Origin: Streptomyces graminofaciens
GTDB taxonomy: Bacteria > Actinomycetota > Actinomycetes > Streptomycetales > Streptomycetaceae
NCBI RefSeq assembly: GCF_030294945.1
Contig: NZ_AP018448.1
Span: 7,653,501 to 7,717,500 of the forward strand
Direction: 5' to 3'
DNA length: 64,000 nucleotides
The notes beneath the pieces were generated by a model that made no database searches, was not told the DNA's origin, and saw only the letters and a list, made by a program, of their open reading frames with translations. The stretch's first letter is position 1. Every line of letters begins with the position of its first letter. Below, one piece after another: positions 7,519 through 15,672 of the stretch. A program made the translations under genes and the position numbers.

Positions 7519-9045
7519 ATGCCACGTGGACGTCACCGCCATTCTCCGCCTCTGCACAGGCTGCTGCCCCCCACGGCGATCGCAGGCGTCTCCCTCGTCT
7601 GCGCCCTCACCCCCTGGGTGTTCGAGCAGCCCTCGGTACTCCGGGTCTCCGCCGCCGTCGCGGCGGCGACCGCGGCCGTGGGTGCGGCCGTCATGCGTCG
7701 TTGGGACGTCGAGGCGGGCAAGCGTGTCGCCGACCTCACGCGCGCGCGGGCGAGCGACGAATGGCGTCACGAGGAGCGGGTCGCCGAACTGGAGACCGAC
7801 CTGGAGGAGTCGCGCGAGCTGCGCACCAAGCTGGAGCACAAGCTGCGCGCCAAGCGGGCCGAGCTGGCGAACCTGCGCAACGAACACGCCGCCCTGCTGC
7901 GCCGGTACGCCACGGCGGAGACCGAGCGCGCGAGCGCCCTGGAGGGCCGCCGTCTGCTGGAGATAGAGACGACGGTTCCGGAGGAGGGGCAGAGCCAGGG
8001 GCAGGGTGGTGCGCGGGCGCTGTCCACCGGCGACGCGCCTACCGCCGCGGCTCAGGCCTCGCCGGTGGCACCGCAGGGGTTGCCGGCGAAGGGGGCGCCT
8101 CGGGTGTCCCGGGATCGCGCGGACGATGACGTGGTCGACGGGTCCGACGAGGCTGTGGCTGCCTCTTCGGAGTCGGCGTCGGCGTCGGCGGAGAAGGACG
8201 GCTCCGAGGCGAACCGGTCGGTTCCCTCCGTGTTTTCCCCGGCCGGGTCCGCGCTGTTCCTGCGTGCCAACTCGGCGTTGGACCGGATCATCACACGGCG
8301 GGGGGCCGTGGAGGAGCACTCGGAGTCCGGCGTCGAGGCCGAGGTCGAGGCCGAGGCCGAGACGGACGTTGTCGTCGAGGCCGTCGAGGCCGTCGAGGCC
8401 GTCGAGGTCGCCGAGGTCGAGGAGAGCGCGCCCGAGGCCGTGGAGGGCGAGTCCGAGGACGAGTCCGGCAAGGAAAAGTCGTCCAAGGGCGGCTCCGCCG
8501 AGGACCGTTCGCCGAAGGGGGACCCGGACGGTCCGACCGGCGGCGGCTCCCGTCAGGTCCTTCCCGAGGAGGGCGAGGGCGAGGCGGTTCCGGTCGTCAC
8601 CGCCGAGGAGGACGACCCGGCGGGGAAGCCCGGGGCGGCTGACGGGCATGAGCACGCGGTCGCCGAGCCGACACCCGCGCCCGTGGAGCCCGTTCCGGCA
8701 CAGTCGGCGCTGCCCGTGCTGTCGTCCGGGCGGCCGGAGGGGCACTTCACCGTGCCGACCGCCGTGGCCTACGTTCCGGCCGCGCCGCAGCGCCGGCCGG
8801 CCGTCGAGGGAGGGTTCGACTTCTTCGGTACGCAGAAGGAGGCGGACACCTTCGAGGCCGTGCAGAACGAGGACCTCGCCGATGTGGTCGGCCAGGAGGC
8901 GCTCGCGCTGCACAAGGCAGAGTCGGAGGGGCGGTTCAAGCCGATCGACGAGGCGTCGCGGGGGATCGGACAGGTGATCGACCTGACGGCCCATGACGAG
9001 ACCGAGCAGATCGATCTGCAGGGATTGCGCACGGCGGCCTCCTGA
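7519..9045 (+). CDS. Membrane-anchored coiled-coil protein with long acidic disordered tail
   Basis: A 508-residue protein I cannot name. Two hydrophobic segments (about 17-37 and 41-60) are followed by a Glu/Arg-rich coiled coil (about 62-150). Then comes a long low-complexity Glu/Ala/Val/Pro stretch with 9-bp coding repeats around 8380-8420 (EAVEAVEAVEV). The last 90 residues (GGFDFFGTQKEADTFEAVQNEDLADVVGQ onward) look conserved and folded. The ATG at 7519 was chosen because the hydrophobic start follows at once; ribosome binding is weak. It could be a cytoskeletal or membrane-organising protein, but nothing in it proves that. Confidence 0.7.
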   Translation: MPRGRHRHSPPLHRLLPPTAIAGVSLVCALTPWVFEQPSVLRVSAAVAAATAAVGAAVMRRWDVEAGKRVADLTRARASDEWRHEERVAELETDLEESRELRTKLEHKLRAKRAELANLRNEHAALLRRYATAETERASALEGRRLLEIETTVPEEGQSQGQGGARALSTGDAPTAAAQASPVAPQGLPAKGAPRVSRDRADDDVVDGSDEAVAASSESASASAEKDGSEANRSVPSVFSPAGSALFLRANSALDRIITRRGAVEEHSESGVEAEVEAEAETDVVVEAVEAVEAVEVAEVEESAPEAVEGESEDESGKEKSSKGGSAEDRSPKGDPDGPTGGGSRQVLPEEGEGEAVPVVTAEEDDPAGKPGAADGHEHAVAEPTPAPVEPVPAQSALPVLSSGRPEGHFTVPTAVAYVPAAPQRRPAVEGGFDFFGTQKEADTFEAVQNEDLADVVGQEALALHKAESEGRFKPIDEASRGIGQVIDLTAHDETEQIDLQGLRTAAS

Positions 9046-9071
9046 CAGCCGGTCCCGGCTGTCAGGAGGCC
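9036..9071 (+). terminator. Strong hairpin overlapping the stop codon
   Basis: Perfect 15-bp inverted repeat (arms 9036-9050 and 9057-9071, loop GGTCCC) that includes the TGA stop. It may act in both directions, since the PH-domain gene ends at 9148 on the other strand. Confidence 0.75.
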
Positions 9072-9147
9072 GGTCGTGCCGCCGGGGGCGGCACGCGTCC
9101 TCGAGGGAAGCGTCCTCAAAGGAAGCGTCTTCAAGGGAAGACGAGAG

Positions 9148-10482
9148 CTAGGCCATCCACCGGTCCGGCCGCGCCTCCCTGCGCCCCGTTCGTGACCGTT
9201 CCGCCTGCGCCCGCAGCAGTTCCGCCGCCTCCGCGGCATCGCGCAGGCGGGCCGTCACCGTCTTGTTGGCGCCCGTGTCGACGTGCACGTCGGCCACGCC
9301 CTTGAACCGTGCCCACGGCCCCTGCACCAGCCGTACGCTCTGGACCTTCGCGTGCGGTACGAGGTCCAGACGGCGGCGCAGCAACCCGTGCCGGGCGGCG
9401 AACACGGTGTCGGTGACGGCGAGGCCGTACCCCTTCCACCACAGCGGCACGCACCACGCGGCCCGGCGCGGCGGCCGTACCAGCGCGGACGGGTCCGGGA
9501 CCGTCGCCCCGGGCAGCACCCGGGCGATCACCGACTCGGCCACCTCGCGCGGTGCGACCGGTACGAGCACGGAGTTGGAGGAGCCCGCCACGTCCAGCTC
9601 CACGCGCACCCAGCCGCGGCGGCGCCACAGCAGCGGTTCGACGATCCGCACGGTCTGCACACGGCCCGGCGGCACCGTCTCGTGCGTCCGGTCGAGGAGG
9701 CCGCGGTCGATGCGGAGGCCGTCCGGCGACTCGCCCACCGTCCAGTCGTACTCCCCGACGAACCGCCCCACACTGCTCGCCCCGGCCGCGCCGAGCAGCG
9801 GCAGCGCCGTCGCGAGGACCGTCCAAACGCTCTCCGTCGCGAACCAGAGGACCGAGGGGACCACGACCGCGGCCACCAGCGTGCCCCAGGTGGCGCCCGT
9901 CAGCAGCAGTGACACCGCCAGGACGCCCGCCGGGAGCTTCAGCAACTGCCGTACCGGCGCCTCGCCGACCTCGCCGGCGGTCTCGGGGGCGAAACCGGCC
10001 GCGCGGGCGAGGAGTTCGGCGCGCAGGGCCTGGGCGTGGGCCTCGCCCAGATAGGCCAGTTCGTCCTTCTTGTCCGTGCCGACGACGTCGAGTTTGAGCT
10101 TGGCGACGCCGGCGATCCGGGCCAGGAGCGGCCGGGTGATGTCGATGGCCTGGATGCGTTCCAGCCGGATGTGCGCGGTGCGCCGGAACAACAGGCCGGT
10201 ACGGATGCGCAGTTCGCTGTCGGTCACCGCGAAGTGGGTGAACCACCACGTCAGGAAGCCGTACAGCGCGGCGGCCGGGATGAGGACGGCGAGCCCGACG
10301 AGCAGCATCGTCGTGGTCAGTTTGGTGAGCTGGCGCTGCGCCCCGTCCGGGTCGTGCACGGCCCAGCCGATGATCACGGCGATCGGCGCCCAGGCCCGCC
10401 GCAGCGGGGTGATGGGATGCAGCCGGTGTTCGGTCACCGGCCGCATCTCGCGTACTGCCTCGTCGGCGTCGTGGGCGGTCAC
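9148..10482 (-). CDS. Membrane protein with repeated bacterial PH (bPH2) domains, YdbT-like
   Basis: The 444-residue protein has hydrophobic segments around 50-85 and 185-240 and three bacterial PH-like segments. Each has the [24 protein letters not shown] pattern or its degenerate copies ([47 protein letters not shown]). This matches the YdbS/YdbT (DUF304) group of membrane proteins of unknown mechanism. The GTG start overlaps the preceding PH gene's stop as GTGA (10479-10482), so the two are made together, like the ydbS-ydbT pair of Bacillus. Confidence 0.85.
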   Translation of the reverse strand: MTAHDADEAVREMRPVTEHRLHPITPLRRAWAPIAVIIGWAVHDPDGAQRQLTKLTTTMLLVGLAVLIPAAALYGFLTWWFTHFAVTDSELRIRTGLLFRRTAHIRLERIQAIDITRPLLARIAGVAKLKLDVVGTDKKDELAYLGEAHAQALRAELLARAAGFAPETAGEVGEAPVRQLLKLPAGVLAVSLLLTGATWGTLVAAVVVPSVLWFATESVWTVLATALPLLGAAGASSVGRFVGEYDWTVGESPDGLRIDRGLLDRTHETVPPGRVQTVRIVEPLLWRRRGWVRVELDVAGSSNSVLVPVAPREVAESVIARVLPGATVPDPSALVRPPRRAAWCVPLWWKGYGLAVTDTVFAARHGLLRRRLDLVPHAKVQSVRLVQGPWARFKGVADVHVDTGANKTVTARLRDAAEAAELLRAQAERSRTGRREARPDRWMA

Positions 10483-10985
10483 AGCCCCGCCGATCGGGCC
10501 TGGCCCAGCTCGGTCAGCCGGTCGCGCAATCGTTCCGCCTCCGCCGGTTCGAGGCCCGGGATGCAGGCGTCCGTGGCGGCCGCAGCCGTGTGCAGCTGCA
10601 CACTCGCCAGCCCGAAGTGCCGCTCGACCGGTCCGGACGTCACCTCCACCAGCTGCATCCGCCCGTACGGCACGACGGTCTCCTCGCGCCACAGCACACC
10701 CCGGCTGATCAGCAGGTCGTCGGCGCGTTCGGCATACCGCCAGGAACGCCAGTTGCGGCCCAGCATCGACCAGCCCCACAGCAGCAGCCCCAGCGGCAGC
10801 AGCGCGAAGGCCGCCCAGACCGGGCCGGCGAGCAGACCCAGCAACAGGCCCGTACCGACGGCGATCGCCCCCACCCACACCACCAGCAACAGCCGCCTCA
10901 TACGCAGCAGCCCGGGCGGCAGCCCGGTCCAGACCGGCTCGTCGCCCACATGTCCGGTGCCGTCTTCCAAGGTCCCCGTCTCCAT
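10479..10985 (-). CDS. Single bacterial PH-domain membrane protein, YdbS-like
   Basis: A 168-residue protein with two adjacent membrane segments (about 33-52 and 55-75) and one bPH2 domain ([43 protein letters not shown]). It is the upstream partner of the three-PH protein and overlaps it by four bases. No Shine-Dalgarno is seen; TACGCT lies 6 nt before the ATG, consistent with a leaderless message. It is divergent from the orphan nuoD, with only 31 bp between start codons. Function of the pair is unknown. Confidence 0.83.
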   Translation of the reverse strand: METGTLEDGTGHVGDEPVWTGLPPGLLRMRRLLLVVWVGAIAVGTGLLLGLLAGPVWAAFALLPLGLLLWGWSMLGRNWRSWRYAERADDLLISRGVLWREETVVPYGRMQLVEVTSGPVERHFGLASVQLHTAAAATDACIPGLEPAEAERLRDRLTELGQARSAGL

Positions 10986-10991
10986 TCCGCC

Positions 10992-10997
10992 AGCGTA
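10992..10997 (-). promoter_or_regulatory. Putative -10 of the PH-domain operon
   Basis: TACGCT on the minus strand, 6 nt before the ATG at 10985. On the other strand the same 31-bp gap must also serve the divergent nuoD-like gene. Confidence 0.45.
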
Positions 10998-11016
10998 CGT
11001 ACGAGAGACTGTGCCC

Positions 11017-12177
11017 ATGACTCCCACGACGGAGACCAGAGAGACGACGGTCGGTGTCGGCGGCGCCGCCGAGAGCACCGACATGGTGCTCAACATCGGA
11101 CCGCAGCACCCGTCCACGCACGGCGTGCTGCGCCTCCGGCTCGTCCTGGACGGCGAGCGGATCACGCACGCGGAGCCGGTGATCGGCTATATGCACCGGG
11201 GCGCGGAGAAGCTCTTCGAGGCGCGCGACTACCGGCAGATCATCATGCTCGCCAACCGCCACGACTGGCTCTCCGCCTTCTCGAACGAGCTGGGCGTCGT
11301 CCTCGCGGTCGAACGCATGCTCGGCATGGAGGTGCCCGAGCGCGCGGTGTGGATGCGCACACTGCTCGCCGAGTTGAACCGGGTGCTCAACCACCTGATG
11401 TTCCTCGGCTCGTACCCCCTGGAGCTGGGCGGTATCACCCCGGTCTTCTACGCCTTCCGGGAGCGCGAGGAGCTCCAGAACGTCATGGAGGAGATCTCCG
11501 GCGGGCGTATGCACTACATGTTCAACCGCGTCGGCGGCCTGAAGGAGGACCTCCCGGCGGGCTGGGCCACGCGCGCGCGCGGCGCCGTCGCCGACGTCCG
11601 CTCCCGCATGGGCGTCTTCGACGACCTCGTCCTCGGCAACGAGATCTTCCGGGGCCGCACGCGCGACGTGGGCGTCCTCACGCCGGAGGCCGTCCACGCG
11701 TACGGGGTGAGCGGGCCGATCGCCCGCGCCTCCGGCGTCGACTTCGACCTGCGGCGCGACGAGCCGTACCTGGCGTACGGGGAGCTGCAGGACGTCCTCA
11801 GGGTGGTCACCCGGGAGGAGGGCGACTGCCTGGCCCGCTTCGAGTGCCTCCTGGAACAGACGCACATCGCGCTCGACCTCGCGGACGCCTGCCTGGACCG
11901 GCTCGCCGAGCTGCCGCCCGGCCCGATCAACCAGCGCCTCCCGAAGGTCCTGAAGGCCCCCGAGGGCCACACGTACGCGTGGACCGAGAACCCGCTCGGC
12001 ATCAACGGCTACTACCTCGTCAGCAAGGGCGAGAAGACCCCGTACCGCCTGAAGCTGCGCTCGGCCTCGTACAACAACATCCAGGCGCTGACCGAGCTGC
12101 TGCCGGGCACGCTGGTGGCGGACATGGTGGCCATTCTGGGGTCGCTGTTCTTCGTGGTCGGGGACATCGACAAGTAG
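11017..12177 (+). CDS. nuoD2: Orphan NADH-quinone oxidoreductase subunit D (NuoD paralogue)
   Basis: The 386-residue protein is a full-length NuoD/49-kDa complex I subunit homologue: [22 protein letters not shown] near the start, [13 protein letters not shown] at about 57-69, and GDIDK at the C-terminus. NuoD helps form the quinone site next to cluster N2. No other nuo gene lies in the window, so this is a second, orphan copy outside the main operon. Whether it joins a complex is unknown. A TGTGCCC spacer and GAGACT precede the ATG; GTG at 11011 is an alternative start. It converges on a MidA/NDUFAF7-type methyltransferase. Confidence 0.9.
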   Translation: MTPTTETRETTVGVGGAAESTDMVLNIGPQHPSTHGVLRLRLVLDGERITHAEPVIGYMHRGAEKLFEARDYRQIIMLANRHDWLSAFSNELGVVLAVERMLGMEVPERAVWMRTLLAELNRVLNHLMFLGSYPLELGGITPVFYAFREREELQNVMEEISGGRMHYMFNRVGGLKEDLPAGWATRARGAVADVRSRMGVFDDLVLGNEIFRGRTRDVGVLTPEAVHAYGVSGPIARASGVDFDLRRDEPYLAYGELQDVLRVVTREEGDCLARFECLLEQTHIALDLADACLDRLAELPPGPINQRLPKVLKAPEGHTYAWTENPLGINGYYLVSKGEKTPYRLKLRSASYNNIQALTELLPGTLVADMVAILGSLFFVVGDIDK

Positions 12178-12200
12178 GTCCGGAAAACAAACTGCCAGGC

Positions 12201-12350
12201 GAGTGACCCGTCCGGAATTCCAGTGGACGGGCCGGCTCGGGCCGGGAGCGGGTCAGGAACTCCGACCGATGGTCCTGCTCGGGCCAGGAGCGGGTCCGGA
12301 ATTTCAACCGGCGAGCCGGCTCAGGCGAGGAGCGGGTCCGGAATTCCAAC
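12201..12350. repeat. 42-bp tandem repeat across the methyltransferase stop
   Basis: Three units with 42-bp spacing (equivalent bases at 12237, 12279, 12321) plus a decayed unit near 12201. In the methyltransferase frame they read [33 protein letters not shown] and STGIPDGSLA. Only the first unit carries TGA; the others have CGA at the same place. The repeat therefore extends past the annotated end of the gene. Confidence 0.85.
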
Positions 12351-13352
12351 CGGCTGGATCAGCCAGCCGAAGTCGCCCAGCCCGCCCGGCGCGGTCAGCT
12401 CGGCAGCCTCGCCCGCGCCCGCGAGGGCCCGTACGTACGCGGTGGGGTCGGTGGTGGCCAGGGACAGCGGTGGACGTCCGCCCGTCACCCCGAGGGCGCG
12501 CAACGCGTCCCGCTGGGTCAGCAGGCGGGCCCCCGGCAGTGCGCAGGCGTCCAGCGCCACATGCGCGGTGAGGTCGCACGAGCCATCCGGGACCGGTGCC
12601 GTCTCCCGGCCCTCCCGGAAGCCGGTGAGCGTCCCGAAGGGCGGCCGGGCCCCCGCCAGGTGGGCGTAGTCGACGGCGACGGCGAGGCCCCGCCCGACGC
12701 CCGCGACGGCCCCCGCCCAGGCCCGGTCCCTGGGCAGCCCGATCTCGGCGCGCAGCCCCTCCTCCGGGGCGAGCGGCCACCACCGGGCGAGCCACTCCGC
12801 CTCCGCCCCGCCGACGGGCTCCCCGAGCCGCTCGGTCCCGTCCGGTCGTACCAGTACCAGCCGGGGCACGCCCTCGGGGTCCACCTCGGCGACCTCCACG
12901 GGCACGTTGTCCAGCCACTCGTTGGCGAACAGCAGCCCGGTGATCCCCTTCGGGGGCTCGGCGAGCCACTCGACACGCGGATCGAGGCCGGACGGCCGCC
13001 CGGCGACCTCGACGGCGTACCCACGCGCGCGTGCGGCCGTTCCGGCGGGCAGCGCCCCCAGCACCGCCGTCACCAACTCCCCGCGCCCGGCACCCATGTC
13101 CACGACGTCCAGCTCGGCGGGACGGCCCAGCGCCTCGTCGACCAGGCAGAGCAGCCCGGCCACGGCGTGCGCGAAGAGGGGGGAGGCGTGCACGGAGGTA
13201 CGGAAGTGCCCGGCGGGCCCTTCGGGGCGCCGGTAGAACCCGTCGGGACCGTAGAGGGCCTCTTCGATCGCCCCCCGCCAAGGCCGCGCCCCGTCAGGGG
13301 CGTGGGGAACAGCGCGATCAACCACATCGCGCCCGCAGTCGCCGGACAACAC
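12321..13352 (-). CDS. MidA/NDUFAF7-type SAM-dependent methyltransferase (DUF185)
   Basis: A 343-residue protein of the DUF185 methyltransferase family. [19 protein letters not shown] is the SAM-binding motif I region; [13 protein letters not shown] and [12 protein letters not shown] are family signatures. Mitochondrial NDUFAF7 of this family methylates an arginine in NDUFS2, the NuoD homologue, and a nuoD paralogue lies convergent next door. The N-terminus is short for the family, and its first 20 codons fall in a copy of an intergenic repeat (13282-13340). The GTG at 13352 has GGGAG close upstream but is not certain. The C-terminus lies in the 42-bp repeat. Confidence 0.85.
   Translation of the reverse strand: MLSGDCGRDVVDRAVPHAPDGARPWRGAIEEALYGPDGFYRRPEGPAGHFRTSVHASPLFAHAVAGLLCLVDEALGRPAELDVVDMGAGRGELVTAVLGALPAGTAARARGYAVEVAGRPSGLDPRVEWLAEPPKGITGLLFANEWLDNVPVEVAEVDPEGVPRLVLVRPDGTERLGEPVGGAEAEWLARWWPLAPEEGLRAEIGLPRDRAWAGAVAGVGRGLAVAVDYAHLAGARPPFGTLTGFREGRETAPVPDGSCDLTAHVALDACALPGARLLTQRDALRALGVTGGRPPLSLATTDPTAYVRALAGAGEAAELTAPGGLGDFGWLIQPVGIPDPLLA
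13282..13340 (-). repeat. Family A repeat copy inside a start region
   Basis: The segment containing CGCCCCTGACGGGGCGCGG and GGTTGATCGCGC on the minus strand resembles the family A element found at 37.7, 42.9 and 45.5 kb. Here it lies in the first codons of the MidA-type methyltransferase. Confidence 0.55.
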
Positions 13353-13494
13353 ACACTCCCGAGCTCATGGGCGATCCGTCATCTCCCTCACACCGCAGGC
13401 TAAGCGGAACGGACAACACGTCCTCCACCTTGGGGAGTACGTGGCCCGGTCACGGATCGACCCTCCGGTTGACCCCGCACACCGGACGCTTCCC

Positions 13495-13500
13495 TACGCT
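13495..13500 (+). promoter_or_regulatory. Putative -10 of the histidine kinase gene
   Basis: TACGCT 7 nt before the GTG start, with TTGACC at 13469-13474 as a possible but widely spaced -35 (20 nt). No Shine-Dalgarno is present. Confidence 0.5.
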
Positions 13501-13507
13501 GGGTTAC

Positions 13508-14710
13508 GTGCAGCGCCTCTATGACTTCCTCCGCAGGCACCCGACATGGGTCGACGGCTTCTGGGCCCTCGTCCTGCTCGGGATCTCCGTGGTCGGCGGA
13601 TCCCTCGACCGGAACTACGAGGGGAACGACAACGAGGCCGCCTTCCTGGCGATCACGCTGCTGCTCTGCCTTGTGATCGCCCTGCGGCGCCGTATGCCGG
13701 AGGCGATGCTGGTGCTGGCCGCCGCGGCGGGCTTCACGCAGCTGATCCTCGACGTGCCGAGAATGCCGGCCGACTTCGCGATGCTGGTGATCATCTACAC
13801 CGTCGCGGCGAACGGTGCCCGCTGGGCCTCCTGGTTCGCCCTGGCCGGCGGCCTCTGCGCGTCGCCGCTGGCACAGCTGCGCTGGTCCGAGCAGCAGACG
13901 GGCATGCTGGGCAACGCGGTGCTCGGGGTGATTCTGACCGTGCCGTTCGCCCTCGCCTGGGTCCTCGGCGACTCGCTGCGCACCCGCCGCGCCTACTTCG
14001 CCCAGCTGGAGGAGCGCGCCGCCCGCCTGGAGAGGGAGCGCGAGGCGCAGGCCAAGGTCGCGGTCGCCGCCGAGCGCGCCCGGATCGCCCGGGAGCTGCA
14101 CGACGTCGTCGCCCACAACGTCTCCGTGATGGTCGTCCAGGCCGACGGCGCCGCGTACGTCCTCGACGCCGCCCCCGACCAGGCGAAGAAGGCCCTGGAG
14201 ACCATCTCCTCCACCGGCCGCCAGGCCCTCGCCGAGATGCGCCGCCTGCTGGGCGTCCTGCGCACCGGCGAGCACCAGGAGGTCGGCGAGTACGTCCCGC
14301 AGCCCGACGTCGAGCAGATCGACGACCTCGTCGAGCAGTGCCGGGTCGCCGGTCTGCCCGTCGACTTCAAGATCGAGGGCACCCCGCGCCCGCTGCCCAG
14401 CGGTGTGGAGCTGACGGCGTACCGCATCGTCCAGGAGGCCCTCACCAACACCCGCAAGCACGGCGGCCCGAACGCGGGTGCGAGCGTACGGCTGGTGTAC
14501 TTCGACGACGGGCTCGGTCTGCTCGTCGAGGACGACGGCAAGGGCGCCCCGCACGAGATGTACGAGGAGGGCGGCGCCGACGGCCAGGGGCATGGTCTGA
14601 TCGGTATGCGCGAGCGCGTCGGGATGGTCGGCGGCACCCTGGACGCGGGCCCCCGCCCCGGGGGAGGCTTCCGCATCAGCGTCCTGCTGCCGCTCAAGCC
14701 CGCCCATTGA
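13508..14710 (+). CDS. NarL-family sensor histidine kinase
   Basis: A 400-residue membrane kinase. The N-terminal half has about five hydrophobic segments (FWALVLLGISVVG through VILTVPFALAWVLG). Then come a coiled stretch, the HisKA_3 dimerisation helix ERARIARELHDVVAHNVSVM with its phospho-acceptor histidine, and a HATPase with YRIVQEALTNTRKHG, EDDGKG and HGLIGMRERV. It pairs with the LuxR-type regulator 90 bp downstream. The signal is unknown. The GTG at 13508 was chosen by the -10 spacing and the hydrophobic start, not the much longer open frame. Confidence 0.9.
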   Translation: MQRLYDFLRRHPTWVDGFWALVLLGISVVGGSLDRNYEGNDNEAAFLAITLLLCLVIALRRRMPEAMLVLAAAAGFTQLILDVPRMPADFAMLVIIYTVAANGARWASWFALAGGLCASPLAQLRWSEQQTGMLGNAVLGVILTVPFALAWVLGDSLRTRRAYFAQLEERAARLEREREAQAKVAVAAERARIARELHDVVAHNVSVMVVQADGAAYVLDAAPDQAKKALETISSTGRQALAEMRRLLGVLRTGEHQEVGEYVPQPDVEQIDDLVEQCRVAGLPVDFKIEGTPRPLPSGVELTAYRIVQEALTNTRKHGGPNAGASVRLVYFDDGLGLLVEDDGKGAPHEMYEEGGADGQGHGLIGMRERVGMVGGTLDAGPRPGGGFRISVLLPLKPAH

Positions 14711-14800
14711 CGCGGCCCCGCGCGACCGCCACACGCTGACACGTGCCCGCTCAGCCCCAGCCCAGCCCAGACGCCCTATCCCCGACCGGAGGCCCCCGAC

Positions 14801-15472
14801 ATGCCGTCCATCCGCGTAATGCTCGTCGACGACCAGGTGCTGCTGCGCACCGGTTTCCGGATGGTGCTCGCCGCCCAGCCGGACATGGAGGTCGTGGCCG
14901 AGGCGGGCGACGGCGTCGAGGCCCTCCAGGTGGTGCGGTCCACGGACGTCGACGTGGTCCTCATGGACGTCCGGATGCCGAAGCTGGACGGCGTCGAGGC
15001 AACCCGCCGCATCTGCGCCGAGCCGAACCCGCCGAAGGTACTCATCCTGACCACCTTCGACCTCGACGAGTACGCCTTCTCCGGGCTGAAGGCTGGCGCC
15101 TCCGGCTTCATGCTGAAGGACGTGCCGCCCGGCGAGCTGCTGGCCGCGATCCGCTCGGTGCACAGCGGTGACGCGGTCGTCGCGCCCTCGACCACCCGGC
15201 GGCTCCTCGACCGGTTCGCGCCGATGCTGCCGAGCACGCAGGAGCCCCAGCACAAGGAGCTGGAGCGGCTCACCGAGCGCGAGCGCGAGGTCATGATCCT
15301 GGTGGCCCAGGGCCTGTCCAACGGCGAGATCGCGGCCCGGCTCGTCCTCTCCGAGGCCACGGTGAAGACCCACGTGGGCCGCATCCTCACCAAGCTGGGC
15401 CTGCGCGACCGCGTCCAGGTGGTCGTCCTGGCGTACGAGACGGGTCTGGTCCGGGCCGGCGGACAGGGCTGA
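14801..15472 (+). CDS. NarL/LuxR-type response regulator
   Basis: A 223-residue regulator: receiver domain with acidic pair Asp10-Asp11, phospho-acceptor Asp56 in LMDVRMP and conserved Lys in FMLKDV, then a LuxR helix-turn-helix (LTEREREVMILVAQGLSNGEIAARL). GGAGG lies 8 nt before the ATG. It is the cognate partner of the upstream kinase by adjacency and family match. Its last codons and TGA stop lie inside the first unit of a 37-bp tandem repeat, so the C-terminus (RAGGQG) may vary between strains. Confidence 0.93.
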   Translation: MPSIRVMLVDDQVLLRTGFRMVLAAQPDMEVVAEAGDGVEALQVVRSTDVDVVLMDVRMPKLDGVEATRRICAEPNPPKVLILTTFDLDEYAFSGLKAGASGFMLKDVPPGELLAAIRSVHSGDAVVAPSTTRRLLDRFAPMLPSTQEPQHKELERLTEREREVMILVAQGLSNGEIAARLVLSEATVKTHVGRILTKLGLRDRVQVVVLAYETGLVRAGGQG

Positions 15473-15576
15473 ACCACGCGGAGGTGATCCGCACAGGGGA
15501 CAGGGCTGAACCACGCGGAGGTGATCCGCACAGGGGACAGGGCTGAACACGCGGAGGTGAACCACGCAGGGGACAG
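15461..15576 (+). repeat. 37-bp tandem repeat over the regulator stop codon
   Basis: GGACAGGGCTGAA recurs at 15461, 15498 and 15535, with a truncated start at 15571. Each unit carries the small inverted repeat GCGGA/TCCGC or a remnant of it. The first unit supplies the stop codon of the response regulator. Confidence 0.85.
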
Positions 15577-15672
15577 CACAGCGCATGGCGCATCCGGTTC
15601 GGCTGAGCCCCTGCCTGCCACCCGCTGCCCACTGCTCGGCCCACTGCTCGCCGCCCCCCTGCCACCCGCCGC

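Noticed and set aside
7222..8994. 590-residue minus-strand frame with hydrophobic Leu/Gly stretches
   Set aside because: Mirror frame of the acidic repeat gene; the Leu-rich look comes from antisense Glu codons.
12020..12349. 109-residue minus-strand frame with FRTRS/PEPAR repeats
   Set aside because: It is the 42-bp repeat read in another frame plus antisense of nuoD2; no start signal or conserved domain.
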